From: SG-bin9 sp049323835
Lineage (GTDB): Bacteria; Pseudomonadota; Alphaproteobacteria; Rhizobiales; Xanthobacteraceae
NCBI GenBank assembly: GCA_049323835.1
Contig: JBMOOJ010000095.1
Span: forward strand, 19,502-83,501
Direction of reading: 5' to 3'
DNA length: 64,000 bases
The notes beneath the pieces are model-generated. The model saw only the letters and a program-made list of their open reading frames with translations, had not been told where the DNA came from and ran no database searches. This document shows positions 34,898 to 44,105 of this stretch, in pieces. The translations under genes and the position numbers were made by a program. Positions within the stretch are counted from its first letter, which is position 1; the number at the start of each line of letters is the position of its first letter.

Positions 34898-35350
34898 TTA
34901 CTGCCGGCGCTGCCAGCGGCCGCGCTCGTCAGGCTGCCAATATGTCGCGTCGAAACCTCTTGCCTTGCAGTCACTCCAAGCGGATCGCGCCGCAGCAACC
35001 GCCTCGTCGTCCTCGCCGTTGAAGATCAGCACGAGGCGCTCGTATGTTGCGGCGTCCGCCGGCAACTCTGCACGATCAACGAGAAAGCGGACGCTGGACC
35101 CGTTGGGGTTGCGCTCATCGACGGCAAGAATGACCGGCTGATCGGCCGCATCCCTGTCGCGCCAGGTGCCGTGCGCGAGAAACGAATCGTCGCGATACGT
35201 CCAAAGATGCGAGTCCAGCGCCTCGGCGCGCTCTTCCGATGCGGTCTGGATCGTCACGCGCCAGCCGCGCTCGATCGATTTCTCGATCAGAGGCGGCAGC
35301 ACGCCCTCCAGCGTCACGCCCTGCAAGTGGTAAAACAGGACCTCGGTCAT
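34898..35350 (-). CDS. holC: DNA polymerase III chi subunit
   Basis: A 150-residue protein matching the HolC family: MTEVLFYHLQGVTLEGVLPP with VLFYHL near the start, ERGWRVTIQTASEERAEALD, then LWTYRDDSFLAHGTWRD and a C-terminal VLIFNGEDDEAVAAARSAW. Chi binds psi and single-stranded DNA-binding protein and links the clamp loader to SSB. The alphaproteobacterial form ends with a short basic tail. It is 78 bp downstream of pepA on the same strand; holC next to pepA is a common arrangement in proteobacteria. Confidence 0.9.
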   Translation of the reverse strand: MTEVLFYHLQGVTLEGVLPPLIEKSIERGWRVTIQTASEERAEALDSHLWTYRDDSFLAHGTWRDRDAADQPVILAVDERNPNGSSVRFLVDRAELPADAATYERLVLIFNGEDDEAVAAARSAWSDCKARGFDATYWQPDERGRWQRRQ

Positions 35351-35428
35351 CGCGCACTCAATCCTGACGCGTGATCACATCCAAAAATCGTCATCGTCCG
35401 GGAACGAGGCTGCCTGCGACGATGCGCC

Positions 35429-36928
35429 CTACCGCTTGCCCTCGTAGTGATCCGCAACAAGGCGATCGAGCAAACGCACGCCATAGCCGGACCCCCAGCT
35501 CGTGTTGATGTCCGATGCCGGCGCCCCCATTCCCGTACCCGCGATATCGAGATGCGCCCACGGAATGTCGTCGACGAAGCGCTGGAGGAACTGCGCCGCG
35601 GTAATCGAGCCGCCATTGCGCGTGCCGGTGTTCTTCATGTCCGCGAACTTGGAATCGATCTGCTTGTCGTATTCCGGGCCGAGCGGCATGCGCCACACGT
35701 GCTCGCCGGTGGCGCGGCCTGCCACAGTCAACCGCTCGCTCAGTTCATCGCTGTTCGAGAACAGACCCGCGTATTCGGTGCCGAGTGCGACCATGATCGC
35801 GCCGGTGAGCGTCGCAAGATCGACCATGAACTTCGGCTTGTAGGTCTGTCCCACGTACCAAAGCACGTCCGCCAGCACGAGACGGCCTTCGGCGTCGGTG
35901 TTGATGATCTCGATCGTCTGCCCCGACATCGAGGTCACGATATCGCCGGGACGCTGCGCGTTGCCGTCCGGCATGTTCTCGACAAGACCGATCGCACCGA
36001 CCACGTTGACCTTGGCCTTGCGTGCGGCGAGCGCATGCATGAGGCCGACCACGCAGGCCGCGCCCGCCATGTCCCCCTTCATGTCCTCCATGCTGCCCGA
36101 CGGTTTGATGGAAATGCCGCCGGTGTCGAAGCACACGCCCTTGCCGATGAAGGCGACCGGCTTGTCGCCCTTTTTGCCGCCGTTCCAGCGCATCACGACC
36201 ATGCGGCCTTCATGCGCTGAACCCTGGGCCACGCCCAGCAAAGCCCCCATTTTCAGGCGCTTCATCGCTTTCGCGTCGAAGATCTCGATGCCGACGCCGA
36301 CCTTCTTCAGCTCGGCCGCGCGGCGCGCGAACTCCGCGGGATAGAGAACGTTCGGCGGCTCGTTGACGAGTTCGCGTGCGATTATCACGCCGTCGGCCAC
36401 ATCGCTGGCAGGCGCGAATGCTTTCTTCGCCGCCGCCACATCGCCAACGGCGATCGAAATCTGCGCGGCCAGGTTCTTCTCGTCGTCCTTCTTTTTCGTC
36501 TTGTAGCGATCGAAGCGATAGGCGCGCAGACGCACGCCAGCGGCAAGTGCTGCAACGTGCGCCGGTTTGATCGCTCCGCCCGGCAGTTCGGCGACGATGC
36601 TCACCACATCTGCGTTCGACTTCAGCTTGCCGACGGTTGCACCGCCGAGCTTGATGTAGTCCTCGTCCTTCAGGGCCCCGGCCTTGCCGGTTCCGACCAC
36701 CACCAGCCGGTCGGCTTTCAACCCGGCCGGCGCTAGGATGTCGAGGGCTGCAGCATGTTTGCCCTTGAAAGCTGCGGCGGCCGCCGCGCGCTTCACCGTA
36801 TCGGCGGCGGACCCCAGCACCTTGCGGGTCGCCGGTCCGAACTTTAGCGATTCATCAGTGAACACAACCAGAACGCCCTTCAAGGCGGCTGAAAACGGGA
36901 CGAAGCCGACCTTTACGGCGTCGGACAT
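35429..36928 (-). CDS. pepA: Leucyl aminopeptidase
   Basis: A 499-residue M17 family metallo-aminopeptidase, typical length. The N-terminal domain spans about 1-170. In the catalytic domain the first metal Lys and Asp occur in GKGVCFDTGGISIKPSGSME, and the family signature NTDAEGRLVLADVL (about 340) carries Asp and Glu ligands. KNTGTRNGGSITAAQFLQRF follows near the C-terminus. It removes N-terminal residues from peptides as a hexamer with two metal ions. The ATG at 36928 is preceded by GGAGGAATT. It is divergent from lptF. Confidence 0.95.
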   Translation of the reverse strand: MSDAVKVGFVPFSAALKGVLVVFTDESLKFGPATRKVLGSAADTVKRAAAAAAFKGKHAAALDILAPAGLKADRLVVVGTGKAGALKDEDYIKLGGATVGKLKSNADVVSIVAELPGGAIKPAHVAALAAGVRLRAYRFDRYKTKKKDDEKNLAAQISIAVGDVAAAKKAFAPASDVADGVIIARELVNEPPNVLYPAEFARRAAELKKVGVGIEIFDAKAMKRLKMGALLGVAQGSAHEGRMVVMRWNGGKKGDKPVAFIGKGVCFDTGGISIKPSGSMEDMKGDMAGAACVVGLMHALAARKAKVNVVGAIGLVENMPDGNAQRPGDIVTSMSGQTIEIINTDAEGRLVLADVLWYVGQTYKPKFMVDLATLTGAIMVALGTEYAGLFSNSDELSERLTVAGRATGEHVWRMPLGPEYDKQIDSKFADMKNTGTRNGGSITAAQFLQRFVDDIPWAHLDIAGTGMGAPASDINTSWGSGYGVRLLDRLVADHYEGKR

Positions 36929-37291
36929 GGGCAATTCCTCCAGAATCGGTGGGTCTTTGAGCAGGATGGGCTCACTATGGCGCGTCTGCGACAGCGCTGC
37001 CAAGCGCAGCCGCCCAACCCGCCTCCATCACACCCATCACCTTGGCGCGAGCGCGGCCGAAATCCGCTCGTCCAACAGTGATCCCAAAGCCACGGCGAAC
37101 CAAATATTAACCATGGTTAAAGGCCGGCCACGGCTCGGCCATTTTGTTGAACAATCAATGGGATGGTAGTGAGAAGATCGAAAGCCGGATAATTCATTCA
37201 GGCGCCGTTGGGGATGGCCCGTTAAGGGCCTGACGCCTGGAGGTGGAGCGCACGGAAACGCGAACGGCTGGGGGAAGGACGCCAGGGTCGA
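36929..37291. other. Divergent regulatory region between pepA and the lptFGD operon
   Basis: This 363-bp gap has no gene. It includes the 14-bp palindrome TTAACCATGGTTAA (37107-37120), TTGTTGAACAA (about 37145-37155), and a hairpin GGCCC/GGGCC (37216-37230) in the probable lptF leader. No clear -35/-10 pair was identified. Confidence 0.5.
37107..37120. promoter_or_regulatory. Palindromic TTAACCAT site, candidate CtrA-type box
   Basis: TTAACCATGGTTAA is a perfect palindrome made of two overlapping TTAACCAT words. TTAACCAT is a known CtrA half-site motif in alphaproteobacteria; the classical full site is TTAA-N7-TTAA, here N6. It lies midway between pepA and lptF, about 170-180 bp from each start. 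Confidence 0.45.
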
Positions 37292-38452
37292 ATGGGGTCG
37301 ATCGACAGGTACATAGTCCGCACGACGCTCGGGGCGTTCGTGATGGTGCTCGCGAGCCTGACCGGCGTGATCTGGATCACGCAGGCGCTGCGCGGCATCG
37401 ACCTGATGACCAACCAGGGGCAGACCATTCTGGTGTTCATCGGCGTCACCGGGCTCGCAATTCCGGTGCTGGCGCTGATCATCGCTCCGCTCGCGCTGAT
37501 GATCGCGGTTGCCTATACGCTCAACAAGCTCGCCACCGATTCCGAAGTCATCGTCATGAACGCCGCCGGGCTGCCGCCGTGGGGGCTGTTCCGGCCTTTC
37601 CTCTACGCCTCGATCGCCGTGTCGCTGTTCGTCGCCGCATTGGCATTCTACATCGCACCCGACGGGTTGCGGCGGCTGAAGACGTGGAACACGGAAATCA
37701 CCGCCGACGTGATGGCCAACATCCTGCAAGCGGGCCGTTTCACCCAGCTCGAACCCAACCTCACGATCCGCATTCGCGAGCGGCTGCCCGGCGGCCTCCT
37801 CAGCGGCATCTTCGTCGACGACCGTCGCGATCCGAAGGAACGGCTCAGCATCGTCGCCGACCGGGGCACCGTGCTGAAGAACGACAAGGGCTCGTTCCTC
37901 ATTCTTGAAGCCGGCAATCTGCAACGCTTCGAAACCGGCAAACGCGACCCGGCGCTCGTCGCCTTCACCCGCTACGCCTTCGACATGTCGAAATTCGTCG
38001 GCCAGACCCAGGCAGTAAACTACAGCCTGCGCGAGCGCTATTTGACGGAACTGATCTCGCCGCCCCCGGATGACCTGGCCTACAAGCAGATTCCGACGCG
38101 CTTTCACGCTGAGATGCACGACCGGCTGATGTCGCCGATCTATCCGTTCGTGTTCGTGCTGATCACTTTCGCGTTTCTCGGTTCGCCGCGCACCACGCGC
38201 CAGAGCCGCAGCTTTTCGATGGTCGGCGCCATCCTTGCGGTGCTGACCTTGCGCATCGCCGGCTATGCGCTCTCGGTGCTTGCCACGTCAGCCGAATGGG
38301 CCGCGCCGCTTCAGTACGTGCTGCTGCTCGCGACCGGCGGCATCTGCGTCTGGGTGATCATGCGCTGCATCGCAATCGAACCGCCTGCGCAGTTGCTCGA
38401 ACTTGGCCGGCGGCTGAGCGCACGCCTGTCGCGTCAGCCGGCGGCTGCGTGA
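37292..38452 (+). CDS. lptF: LPS export ABC transporter permease LptF
   Basis: A 386-residue YjgP/YjgQ family protein with six transmembrane helices (three at each end) and a periplasmic beta-jellyroll domain between about 125 and 275. It opens MGSIDRYIVRTTLGAFVMVL. The coupling-helix region TLNKLATDSEVIVMNAAGLP is the family signature contacting LptB. With LptB2 and LptG it extracts LPS from the inner membrane and passes it to LptC. It heads the operon lptF-lptG-lptD-surA-pdxA-rsmA. The start is the ATG at 37292. Confidence 0.94.
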   Translation: MGSIDRYIVRTTLGAFVMVLASLTGVIWITQALRGIDLMTNQGQTILVFIGVTGLAIPVLALIIAPLALMIAVAYTLNKLATDSEVIVMNAAGLPPWGLFRPFLYASIAVSLFVAALAFYIAPDGLRRLKTWNTEITADVMANILQAGRFTQLEPNLTIRIRERLPGGLLSGIFVDDRRDPKERLSIVADRGTVLKNDKGSFLILEAGNLQRFETGKRDPALVAFTRYAFDMSKFVGQTQAVNYSLRERYLTELISPPPDDLAYKQIPTRFHAEMHDRLMSPIYPFVFVLITFAFLGSPRTTRQSRSFSMVGAILAVLTLRIAGYALSVLATSAEWAAPLQYVLLLATGGICVWVIMRCIAIEPPAQLLELGRRLSARLSRQPAAA

Positions 38453-38465
38453 GCGGGGCCGCGCC

Positions 38466-39554
38466 ATGATCGCCAACACCCTCGCTCGTTATTTTGCCGC
38501 CCGCTTCGTTTTCGCGGCGATCGCGGTGTTTGCCGGCATTTTTCTGCTGATCGTCTTCGTCGACTACATCGAGCTGCTGCGGCGCACGGCGAGCCTCCCG
38601 TCGGTGTCGGCCCTTTTCGTCGCACAGACCTCGCTCTATCGCGTGCCGCAACTGCTCGAGCGGCTGATGCCGTTCTGCATCCTGATCGGTGCGATGTCCT
38701 GCTACCTCTCGCTCTCGCGCAAGCTCGAGCTCGTCGTCGCGCGCGCCGCCGGCGTATCGGCGTGGCAGTTCATCACGCCAGCGCTGCTGAGCGCCCTCGT
38801 GCTCGGCGCGCTCGCAACCGCAATCTATAATCCCATGTCGGCCAATCTGCAGGAGCGCTCCAAGCAGATGGAGGCGGAAATGTTCGGCGGAGCGGCCGCG
38901 AGTATCCAGGATGCCGCCGGCTTCTGGATCAATCAGGCGACCTCTGAAGGACAGGCGATCATCAGCGCCGCGAACAGCCAGGCGCAAGGTATGCGTCTCA
39001 GCGGACTGACGATTTTCAGATTTGAGCCGAACAACACGTTCAAGGAGCGAATCGAAGCTCGCGAGGCCACCCTCGAGCCCGGCCGCTGGCGGCTGCGGGA
39101 GGTGCGCCGCTACGCCTTGGATACCCCACCGGTGACCCAGTCCGAAGTGTTCCTGGCTACGAATCTGACCCCTGCCCAGGTCCGGAACAGCTTCTCGACG
39201 CCCGAGACTGTGTCTTTCTGGCAACTCCCCGAGTACATCAAGTCTTCGGAAAGCTCCGGCTTCGCCACCGCAGGTTATCGGCTGCAGTATCAAAAGCTGA
39301 TTTCGCGGCCATTTCTGCTGGCTGCGATGGTGATGCTGGCGGCTGCTGTCAGCCTCCGGTTCTTCCGCTTCGGCGGCGTGCAAAAGATGGTTTTGAGTGG
39401 CGTGGGAGCGGGCTTTCTGCTCTATGTTCTATCGAAAGTTACTGAGGATTTGAGCAAGGCCGATCTGATGCATCCAGTCGCGGCTGCGTGGCTGCCCGTT
39501 TGCGTGGGCGGCCTCGCAGGCTTTTTGGCCTTGTTGTACCAGGAGGACGGGTAG
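38466..39554 (+). CDS. lptG: LPS export ABC transporter permease LptG
   Basis: A 362-residue YjgP/YjgQ family protein, paralogous to LptF. Three N-terminal helices (MIANTLARYFAARFVFAAIA and on), a coupling-helix region CYLSLSRKLELVVARAAGVS, the periplasmic domain (about 130-265) and three C-terminal helices. It pairs with LptF in the LptB2FG transporter. Its stop codon TAG overlaps the GTG start of lptD (TAGTG), which indicates translational coupling between inner-membrane and outer-membrane parts of the LPS export machine. Confidence 0.94.
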   Translation: MIANTLARYFAARFVFAAIAVFAGIFLLIVFVDYIELLRRTASLPSVSALFVAQTSLYRVPQLLERLMPFCILIGAMSCYLSLSRKLELVVARAAGVSAWQFITPALLSALVLGALATAIYNPMSANLQERSKQMEAEMFGGAAASIQDAAGFWINQATSEGQAIISAANSQAQGMRLSGLTIFRFEPNNTFKERIEAREATLEPGRWRLREVRRYALDTPPVTQSEVFLATNLTPAQVRNSFSTPETVSFWQLPEYIKSSESSGFATAGYRLQYQKLISRPFLLAAMVMLAAAVSLRFFRFGGVQKMVLSGVGAGFLLYVLSKVTEDLSKADLMHPVAAAWLPVCVGGLAGFLALLYQEDG

Positions 39555-42067
39555 TGGCAGTCGTCGCCGCCCGGAGGGGATGTTTGGCCGGACGCAGGCT
39601 GCGCATGACGATGCGCGGCCCGTCTGCAGTTAATCTCACCCGTTCGCTCCTCGGGATCGCACTCGCTCTCGTCGCAGGGCTCGCGCTTGACCTCGCGACG
39701 ACCGCTCCGGCAAACGCGCAGGCCGGCGTCGTGTTCAATCCGCGCCCGCCGAAACCACCTCCGCCGAAGGTCGAAAAGACCAACCAGATGCTCGTTCAGG
39801 CGATCGAGCTCGACTACGACTACACGAACCAGCGTGTGTCGGCGGTCGGCAATGTCCAGATTTTCTACAACGGCCAGACGCTCGAAGCCGACAAGGTCAC
39901 CTACGATCAGAAGACCAAGCGTCTTGCGGCCGAAGGCAACGTCCGCCTGACCGACATCGACGGCAAGATCACCTACGCCAATTTCCTCGACCTCAGCGAC
40001 GACTACCGCGACGGCTTCGTCGACTCGCTGCGCGTCGACACCGCCGATCAGACGCGCATGGCCGCAACCCGCGCCGACCGCACGAACGGCGAATTCACCG
40101 TGTTCCAGAACGGCGTCTACACCGCGTGCGCCGCCTGTAAGGAAAACCCGAAGAAACCGCCGTTGTGGCAGGTCAAGGGCGCACGCATCATCCACGATCA
40201 GGGCGAGAAGATGCTCTACTTCGAGGATGCGCGGCTCGAATTCTTCGGCGTGCCCCTCGCCTACCTGCCGTTCTTCTCGACGCCCGATCCGACGGTCAAG
40301 CGCAAGAGCGGTTTCCTGATGCCGCACTTCTCGTCGAACTCGCGCAACGGCATCGGCGTCGAGACTCCCTACTTCTTCGCGCTTGCCCCCGATTACGACC
40401 TGACGCTGACGCCGCGCTTCATGACGAAGCAAGGCGTGCTGATGCAGGGCGAGTTCAGGCAGCGGCTGATCAACGGCGCCTACAACATCCGCGCCTACGG
40501 CATCCATCAATTCGACCCCAAGGAATATGCGGGTACGCCCGGCGACCGCAATTTCCGCGGCGGCATCGAAACCAAGGGCGAGTTCGCGATCAACGACAAG
40601 TGGGTCTGGGGCTGGGAAGGCGTTCTCGTCACCGATACCGCGTTCTTCCGCGATTACCGTCTATCGGTGTTCAAGAATCAGCTGAACGCCTTCCTCACCA
40701 CGCCGACCGAAGGCATCTCGCAAATCTACCTGACCGGTCTCGGCAACCGCAGCTTCTTCGATGCGCGGATCATTCACTATCTCGGCTACTCCGCGTCCGA
40801 CGTGCAGAGCCAGATTCCGGTCATCCACCCGGTGATCGATTACTCGAACGTCCTGAACCGCAACATTTTCGGCGGCGAACTCAGCTACCGGACCAACTTC
40901 ACCAGTCTCTCGCGCGGCAGTGCGGCGTTCGAGGCCATCTCGCCGCTGGCGCTGGCGACCGGCGCCTGCCTGCCGTCGACGGCCGATCCGACCGTGAAGA
41001 TTCCCGCCAACTGCCTGTTGCGCGGCGTCGCGGGCACTTATACGCGCCTGTCGGGCGAAGTGAACTGGCGGCGATCGTTCACAGACTCCGCCGGCCAGAT
41101 CTGGACCCCGTTCGCCTCGCTGCGCGGCGACCTGATCGATGCGTCGATCAACAACGACCCCGGCACAGCGAACTACTTGCGGACAGGCGACACGCAGGTC
41201 GCCCGGCTGATGCCGACGATCGGTCTGGAATACCGCTATCCGTTCATCAACGTGCAGCCGTGGGGCACGACGACCGTGACGCCGATCGCGCAGGTGATCG
41301 TGCGCCCGAACGAACAGCTTGCCGGCAGGCTGCCGAACGAGGATGCGCAAAGCCTCGTCTTCGACGACAGCAACCTCTTCAGCGTCAACAAATTCTCGGG
41401 CTGGGACCGGGTCGAGGGCGGCAGCCGCGCCAACGTCGGCATTCAGGCCACCACCCAGTTCGATCGTGGCGGCTCGATCAACGTTCTGTTCGGCCAGTCC
41501 TATGCGCTCTTCGGGCGGAACTCGTACTCGAACCCCGACCTGACCAACACCGGCATCAACTCCGGTCTTGAGTCGTCGCGATCGGACTATGTCGCCCGCC
41601 TGCAGTACCAGCCGAACCGGATCTTCACCTTCACGACCCGCGCGCGCTTCGACGAGCGCAGCGGCGACGTCCGCCGCTTTGAGGCTCAGGGTGCAGCGAG
41701 CTTCGACCGGTGGTCGGTTTCCGCGATCTATGGCAACTATGACCGTCAGCCGGAGCTGGGCTTCCTGAACCGCCGCGAGGGCGTGCTCGGCAGCGCCTCG
41801 TTCAAGCTGTCGCAGAACTGGATCGTGTCCGGCAGCTTCCGCTACGACCTTAATAGCAACAAAATCAACCAGTACATTATCGGTGCGGGATACATTGACG
41901 ACTGCTTCGTGCTGGGCGTGAACTACATCACGGACTATGCGTACAACGTCGGAACGTCGATCAGGACCGACCATCGCGTCACCTTGCAGATCGGCCTGCG
42001 CACGATTGGCGCCTCGACGATATCGCAGTCGACGAACACCGCAGGAAGCGGCGGCGGCCTGTTCTGA
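39554..42067 (+). CDS. lptD: LPS-assembly outer-membrane protein LptD
   Basis: An 837-residue protein with a signal peptide (LLGIALALVAGLALDLATTA, cleaved after ANA). An OstA/LptA-like N-terminal jellyroll spans about 70-210 (YDYTNQRVSAVGNVQIFYNG, YDQKTKRLAAEGNVRLTDID). A large C-terminal barrel follows (about 230-837). It receives LPS from LptA and, with LptE, inserts it into the outer leaflet. Cys pairs occur at TACAACKE and in ACLPSTADPTVKIPANC. The start is GTG at 39554, because AGGAGG (39541-39546) is perfectly placed; the ATG at 39605 would still include the signal peptide. It ends in Phe, typical of barrels. Confidence 0.95.
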   Translation: MAVVAARRGCLAGRRLRMTMRGPSAVNLTRSLLGIALALVAGLALDLATTAPANAQAGVVFNPRPPKPPPPKVEKTNQMLVQAIELDYDYTNQRVSAVGNVQIFYNGQTLEADKVTYDQKTKRLAAEGNVRLTDIDGKITYANFLDLSDDYRDGFVDSLRVDTADQTRMAATRADRTNGEFTVFQNGVYTACAACKENPKKPPLWQVKGARIIHDQGEKMLYFEDARLEFFGVPLAYLPFFSTPDPTVKRKSGFLMPHFSSNSRNGIGVETPYFFALAPDYDLTLTPRFMTKQGVLMQGEFRQRLINGAYNIRAYGIHQFDPKEYAGTPGDRNFRGGIETKGEFAINDKWVWGWEGVLVTDTAFFRDYRLSVFKNQLNAFLTTPTEGISQIYLTGLGNRSFFDARIIHYLGYSASDVQSQIPVIHPVIDYSNVLNRNIFGGELSYRTNFTSLSRGSAAFEAISPLALATGACLPSTADPTVKIPANCLLRGVAGTYTRLSGEVNWRRSFTDSAGQIWTPFASLRGDLIDASINNDPGTANYLRTGDTQVARLMPTIGLEYRYPFINVQPWGTTTVTPIAQVIVRPNEQLAGRLPNEDAQSLVFDDSNLFSVNKFSGWDRVEGGSRANVGIQATTQFDRGGSINVLFGQSYALFGRNSYSNPDLTNTGINSGLESSRSDYVARLQYQPNRIFTFTTRARFDERSGDVRRFEAQGAASFDRWSVSAIYGNYDRQPELGFLNRREGVLGSASFKLSQNWIVSGSFRYDLNSNKINQYIIGAGYIDDCFVLGVNYITDYAYNVGTSIRTDHRVTLQIGLRTIGASTISQSTNTAGSGGGLF

Positions 42068-42154
42068 TCCGGCCCGCTCCGCCAGGGGATCGAATCCTGA
42101 ACCACAGCGGTCGGGCGGCCGTAAACAGCAGTCGAGAGTCTGGGACACGGAAAA

Positions 42155-43084
42155 ATGGTGCAAGCGATGATCGCGATATCGTTCTTTCGCAGATACGCGC
42201 TCGCCGCCGTCGCAACGGCGGTGGTCGGCGTCGTCAGCCCGGCGCAAGCCCAGTCCGTTGCCGTCATCGTCAATGGCGAGCCGATCACGAACTACGATAT
42301 CGATCAGCGCTCTAAATTCCTGACGCTGACCACCCGCAGAACGCCGCCGCGTAACGAAGTGATCCAGGAACTGATCGACGAGAAGATCAAGGTCAAGGAA
42401 GGCAAGCGCTACGGCATCGAGTACGGCCAGACCGAGGTCGACAGCGCGTTCGCGAACATGAGTGCGCGGATGCGGCTGACCCCCGATCAGCTCGCGAAAT
42501 CCCTCGAAGCCCAGGGCATCCGCCCGGATACGCTCAAGAACCGTATGAAGGCCGAACTGGTCTGGAGCAATCTCGTTCGCGGCCGCTTCCGGCAGGCCCT
42601 CCTCGTCGGCGACAAGGAATCCGAATCGAAGATCGAGGTCAAATCGGATACCGCCGACAGCAACTTCGAGTATCAGATGCGCCCCGTCGTCCTGATCGCC
42701 CCACGCGCGGACCCTGGCGTGATCGAACAGCGCCGCAAGGAAGCCGAAGCGCTCCGTACCCGTGTGCAGAGCTGCGACGATGCGGTGACGCTGTTCCGCT
42801 CCATGCGCGGCGCGGCGGTCAAGGAACTGGTCGTGAAGACGTCCGCCGATCTGCCGCCGGCGCTGCGCGAAATTCTCGACAAGACGACCGTCGGCCGGCT
42901 GACCCCGCCGGAAGTGACCAAGCAGGGCATCGAGATGGTCGCGCTCTGCAGCCGCAAGGTCACGACTGCCGACACGCCGGAGAAGCGCGAGGCGCGCGAC
43001 AAGCTCTACCAGCAGAAGTTCGAAGCGAAGTCGAAGGAATATCTCGCCGACGTCCGCAAGTCGGCGATGATCGAATACCGCTGA
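42155..43084 (+). CDS. surA: SurA-like periplasmic chaperone / peptidyl-prolyl isomerase
   Basis: A 309-residue exported protein. Signal peptide about 1-32 (VATAVVGVVSPAQA). A SurA N-terminal chaperone domain starts SVAVIVNGEPITNYDIDQRS and continues to about 165 (helical, RMRLTPDQLAKSLEAQGI). A single parvulin-like region follows (about 170-280). E. coli SurA is 428 residues with two parvulin domains, so this is a short, one-domain form. It escorts outer-membrane barrels such as LptD, which is encoded just upstream. The ribosome binding site is weak. Confidence 0.88.
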   Translation: MVQAMIAISFFRRYALAAVATAVVGVVSPAQAQSVAVIVNGEPITNYDIDQRSKFLTLTTRRTPPRNEVIQELIDEKIKVKEGKRYGIEYGQTEVDSAFANMSARMRLTPDQLAKSLEAQGIRPDTLKNRMKAELVWSNLVRGRFRQALLVGDKESESKIEVKSDTADSNFEYQMRPVVLIAPRADPGVIEQRRKEAEALRTRVQSCDDAVTLFRSMRGAAVKELVVKTSADLPPALREILDKTTVGRLTPPEVTKQGIEMVALCSRKVTTADTPEKREARDKLYQQKFEAKSKEYLADVRKSAMIEYR

Positions 43085-43091
43085 CGTCCGG

Positions 43092-44102
43092 ATGACGAAG
43101 CCGCTCGCGCTGACGATCGGAGAACCTGCGGGCATCGGCGCCGACATCGCGATTGCGGCCTGGCTGCAACGCAGAGCCGCGGACTTGCCGCCGTTCTATC
43201 TGATCGGTGACGAGGATTTCGTCGCGGCGCGCGCCAGGCATCTCGGCGTTTCGGTCGCGCTGGCGTCTGGGCGTGCAGAGGATGCCGCGGCAACGTTCGC
43301 GGACGCTCTTCCGATCGTCTCCAGCGGTGTCCGCGCCACGGCCCGGCCCGGCACTCCCGACGCATCCAGCGCGCCCGCCGCGATCGCTGCGATCCGTCAT
43401 GCGGTGAAGGACGTGACCGAGGGCCGCGCTGGAGCCGTCGTCACGAATCCGATCGCCAAGTCGGTGCTATATGAGGCCGGTTTCCGCCATCCCGGCCACA
43501 CCGAGTTCCTCGCCGAACTGGCCGCCGTTCACGGCGAGGCACCCCTGCCCGTGATGATGCTCTGGTCGCCGATGCTGGCGGTGGTGCCGGTGACGATCCA
43601 CCTCTCGCTGCGTGACGCGATCGACCGGCTCTCGGCCGACCTCATCGTCGCAACCGCACGGATCGTGGCGAAGGACATGCAGACATACTTCGGCCTCTCG
43701 AAACCGCGTCTCGCATTCGCCGGCCTCAATCCGCATGCGGGTGAAGGCGGCGCGCTCGGCAAGGAGGATCAGGCGATCGTCGCTGCTGCTGTCGCGAAAC
43801 TGCGCAGCGAGGGCATCGATGCGCGCGGGCCGCTGCCGGCCGACACGATGTTTCACGCGGCCGCCCGCAAGACCTACGACTGCGCGGTGTGCATGTATCA
43901 CGATCAGGCGCTGATCCCGCTCAAGACCATTGCCTTCGACGACGGCGTGAACGTCACGCTCGGCCTGCCGTTCATCCGCACCTCGCCCGATCATGGTACT
44001 GCTTTCGATATCGCCGGCACCGGCAAGGCCAATCCCGCGAGCCTGATTGCAGCGTTGAGGCTCGCCGCCCGGATGGCTGCAAGCCGCAAACCGAAACGAT
44101 AG
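43092..44102 (+). CDS. pdxA: 4-hydroxythreonine-4-phosphate dehydrogenase
   Basis: A 336-residue PdxA, which oxidises 4-phosphohydroxy-L-threonine in pyridoxal phosphate synthesis. It begins LALTIGEPAGIGADIAIAAW. The metal-binding histidines lie in FRHPGHTEFLAEL (about 137) and in the C-terminal CMYHDQALIPLKTIAFDDGV. RTSPDHGTAFDIAGTGKANP closes the active site. It starts 7 bp after surA and is followed by rsmA 3 bp later, so the three are cotranscribed. The surA-pdxA-rsmA order is a classic proteobacterial arrangement. Confidence 0.95.
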   Translation: MTKPLALTIGEPAGIGADIAIAAWLQRRAADLPPFYLIGDEDFVAARARHLGVSVALASGRAEDAAATFADALPIVSSGVRATARPGTPDASSAPAAIAAIRHAVKDVTEGRAGAVVTNPIAKSVLYEAGFRHPGHTEFLAELAAVHGEAPLPVMMLWSPMLAVVPVTIHLSLRDAIDRLSADLIVATARIVAKDMQTYFGLSKPRLAFAGLNPHAGEGGALGKEDQAIVAAAVAKLRSEGIDARGPLPADTMFHAAARKTYDCAVCMYHDQALIPLKTIAFDDGVNVTLGLPFIRTSPDHGTAFDIAGTGKANPASLIAALRLAARMAASRKPKR

Positions 44103-44105
44103 ACC

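Noticed and set aside
40661..43147. 828-codon frame antisense to lptD and surA
   Set aside because: It covers two well-supported genes on the other strand and shows only Arg/Asp/Ala-rich shadow composition.
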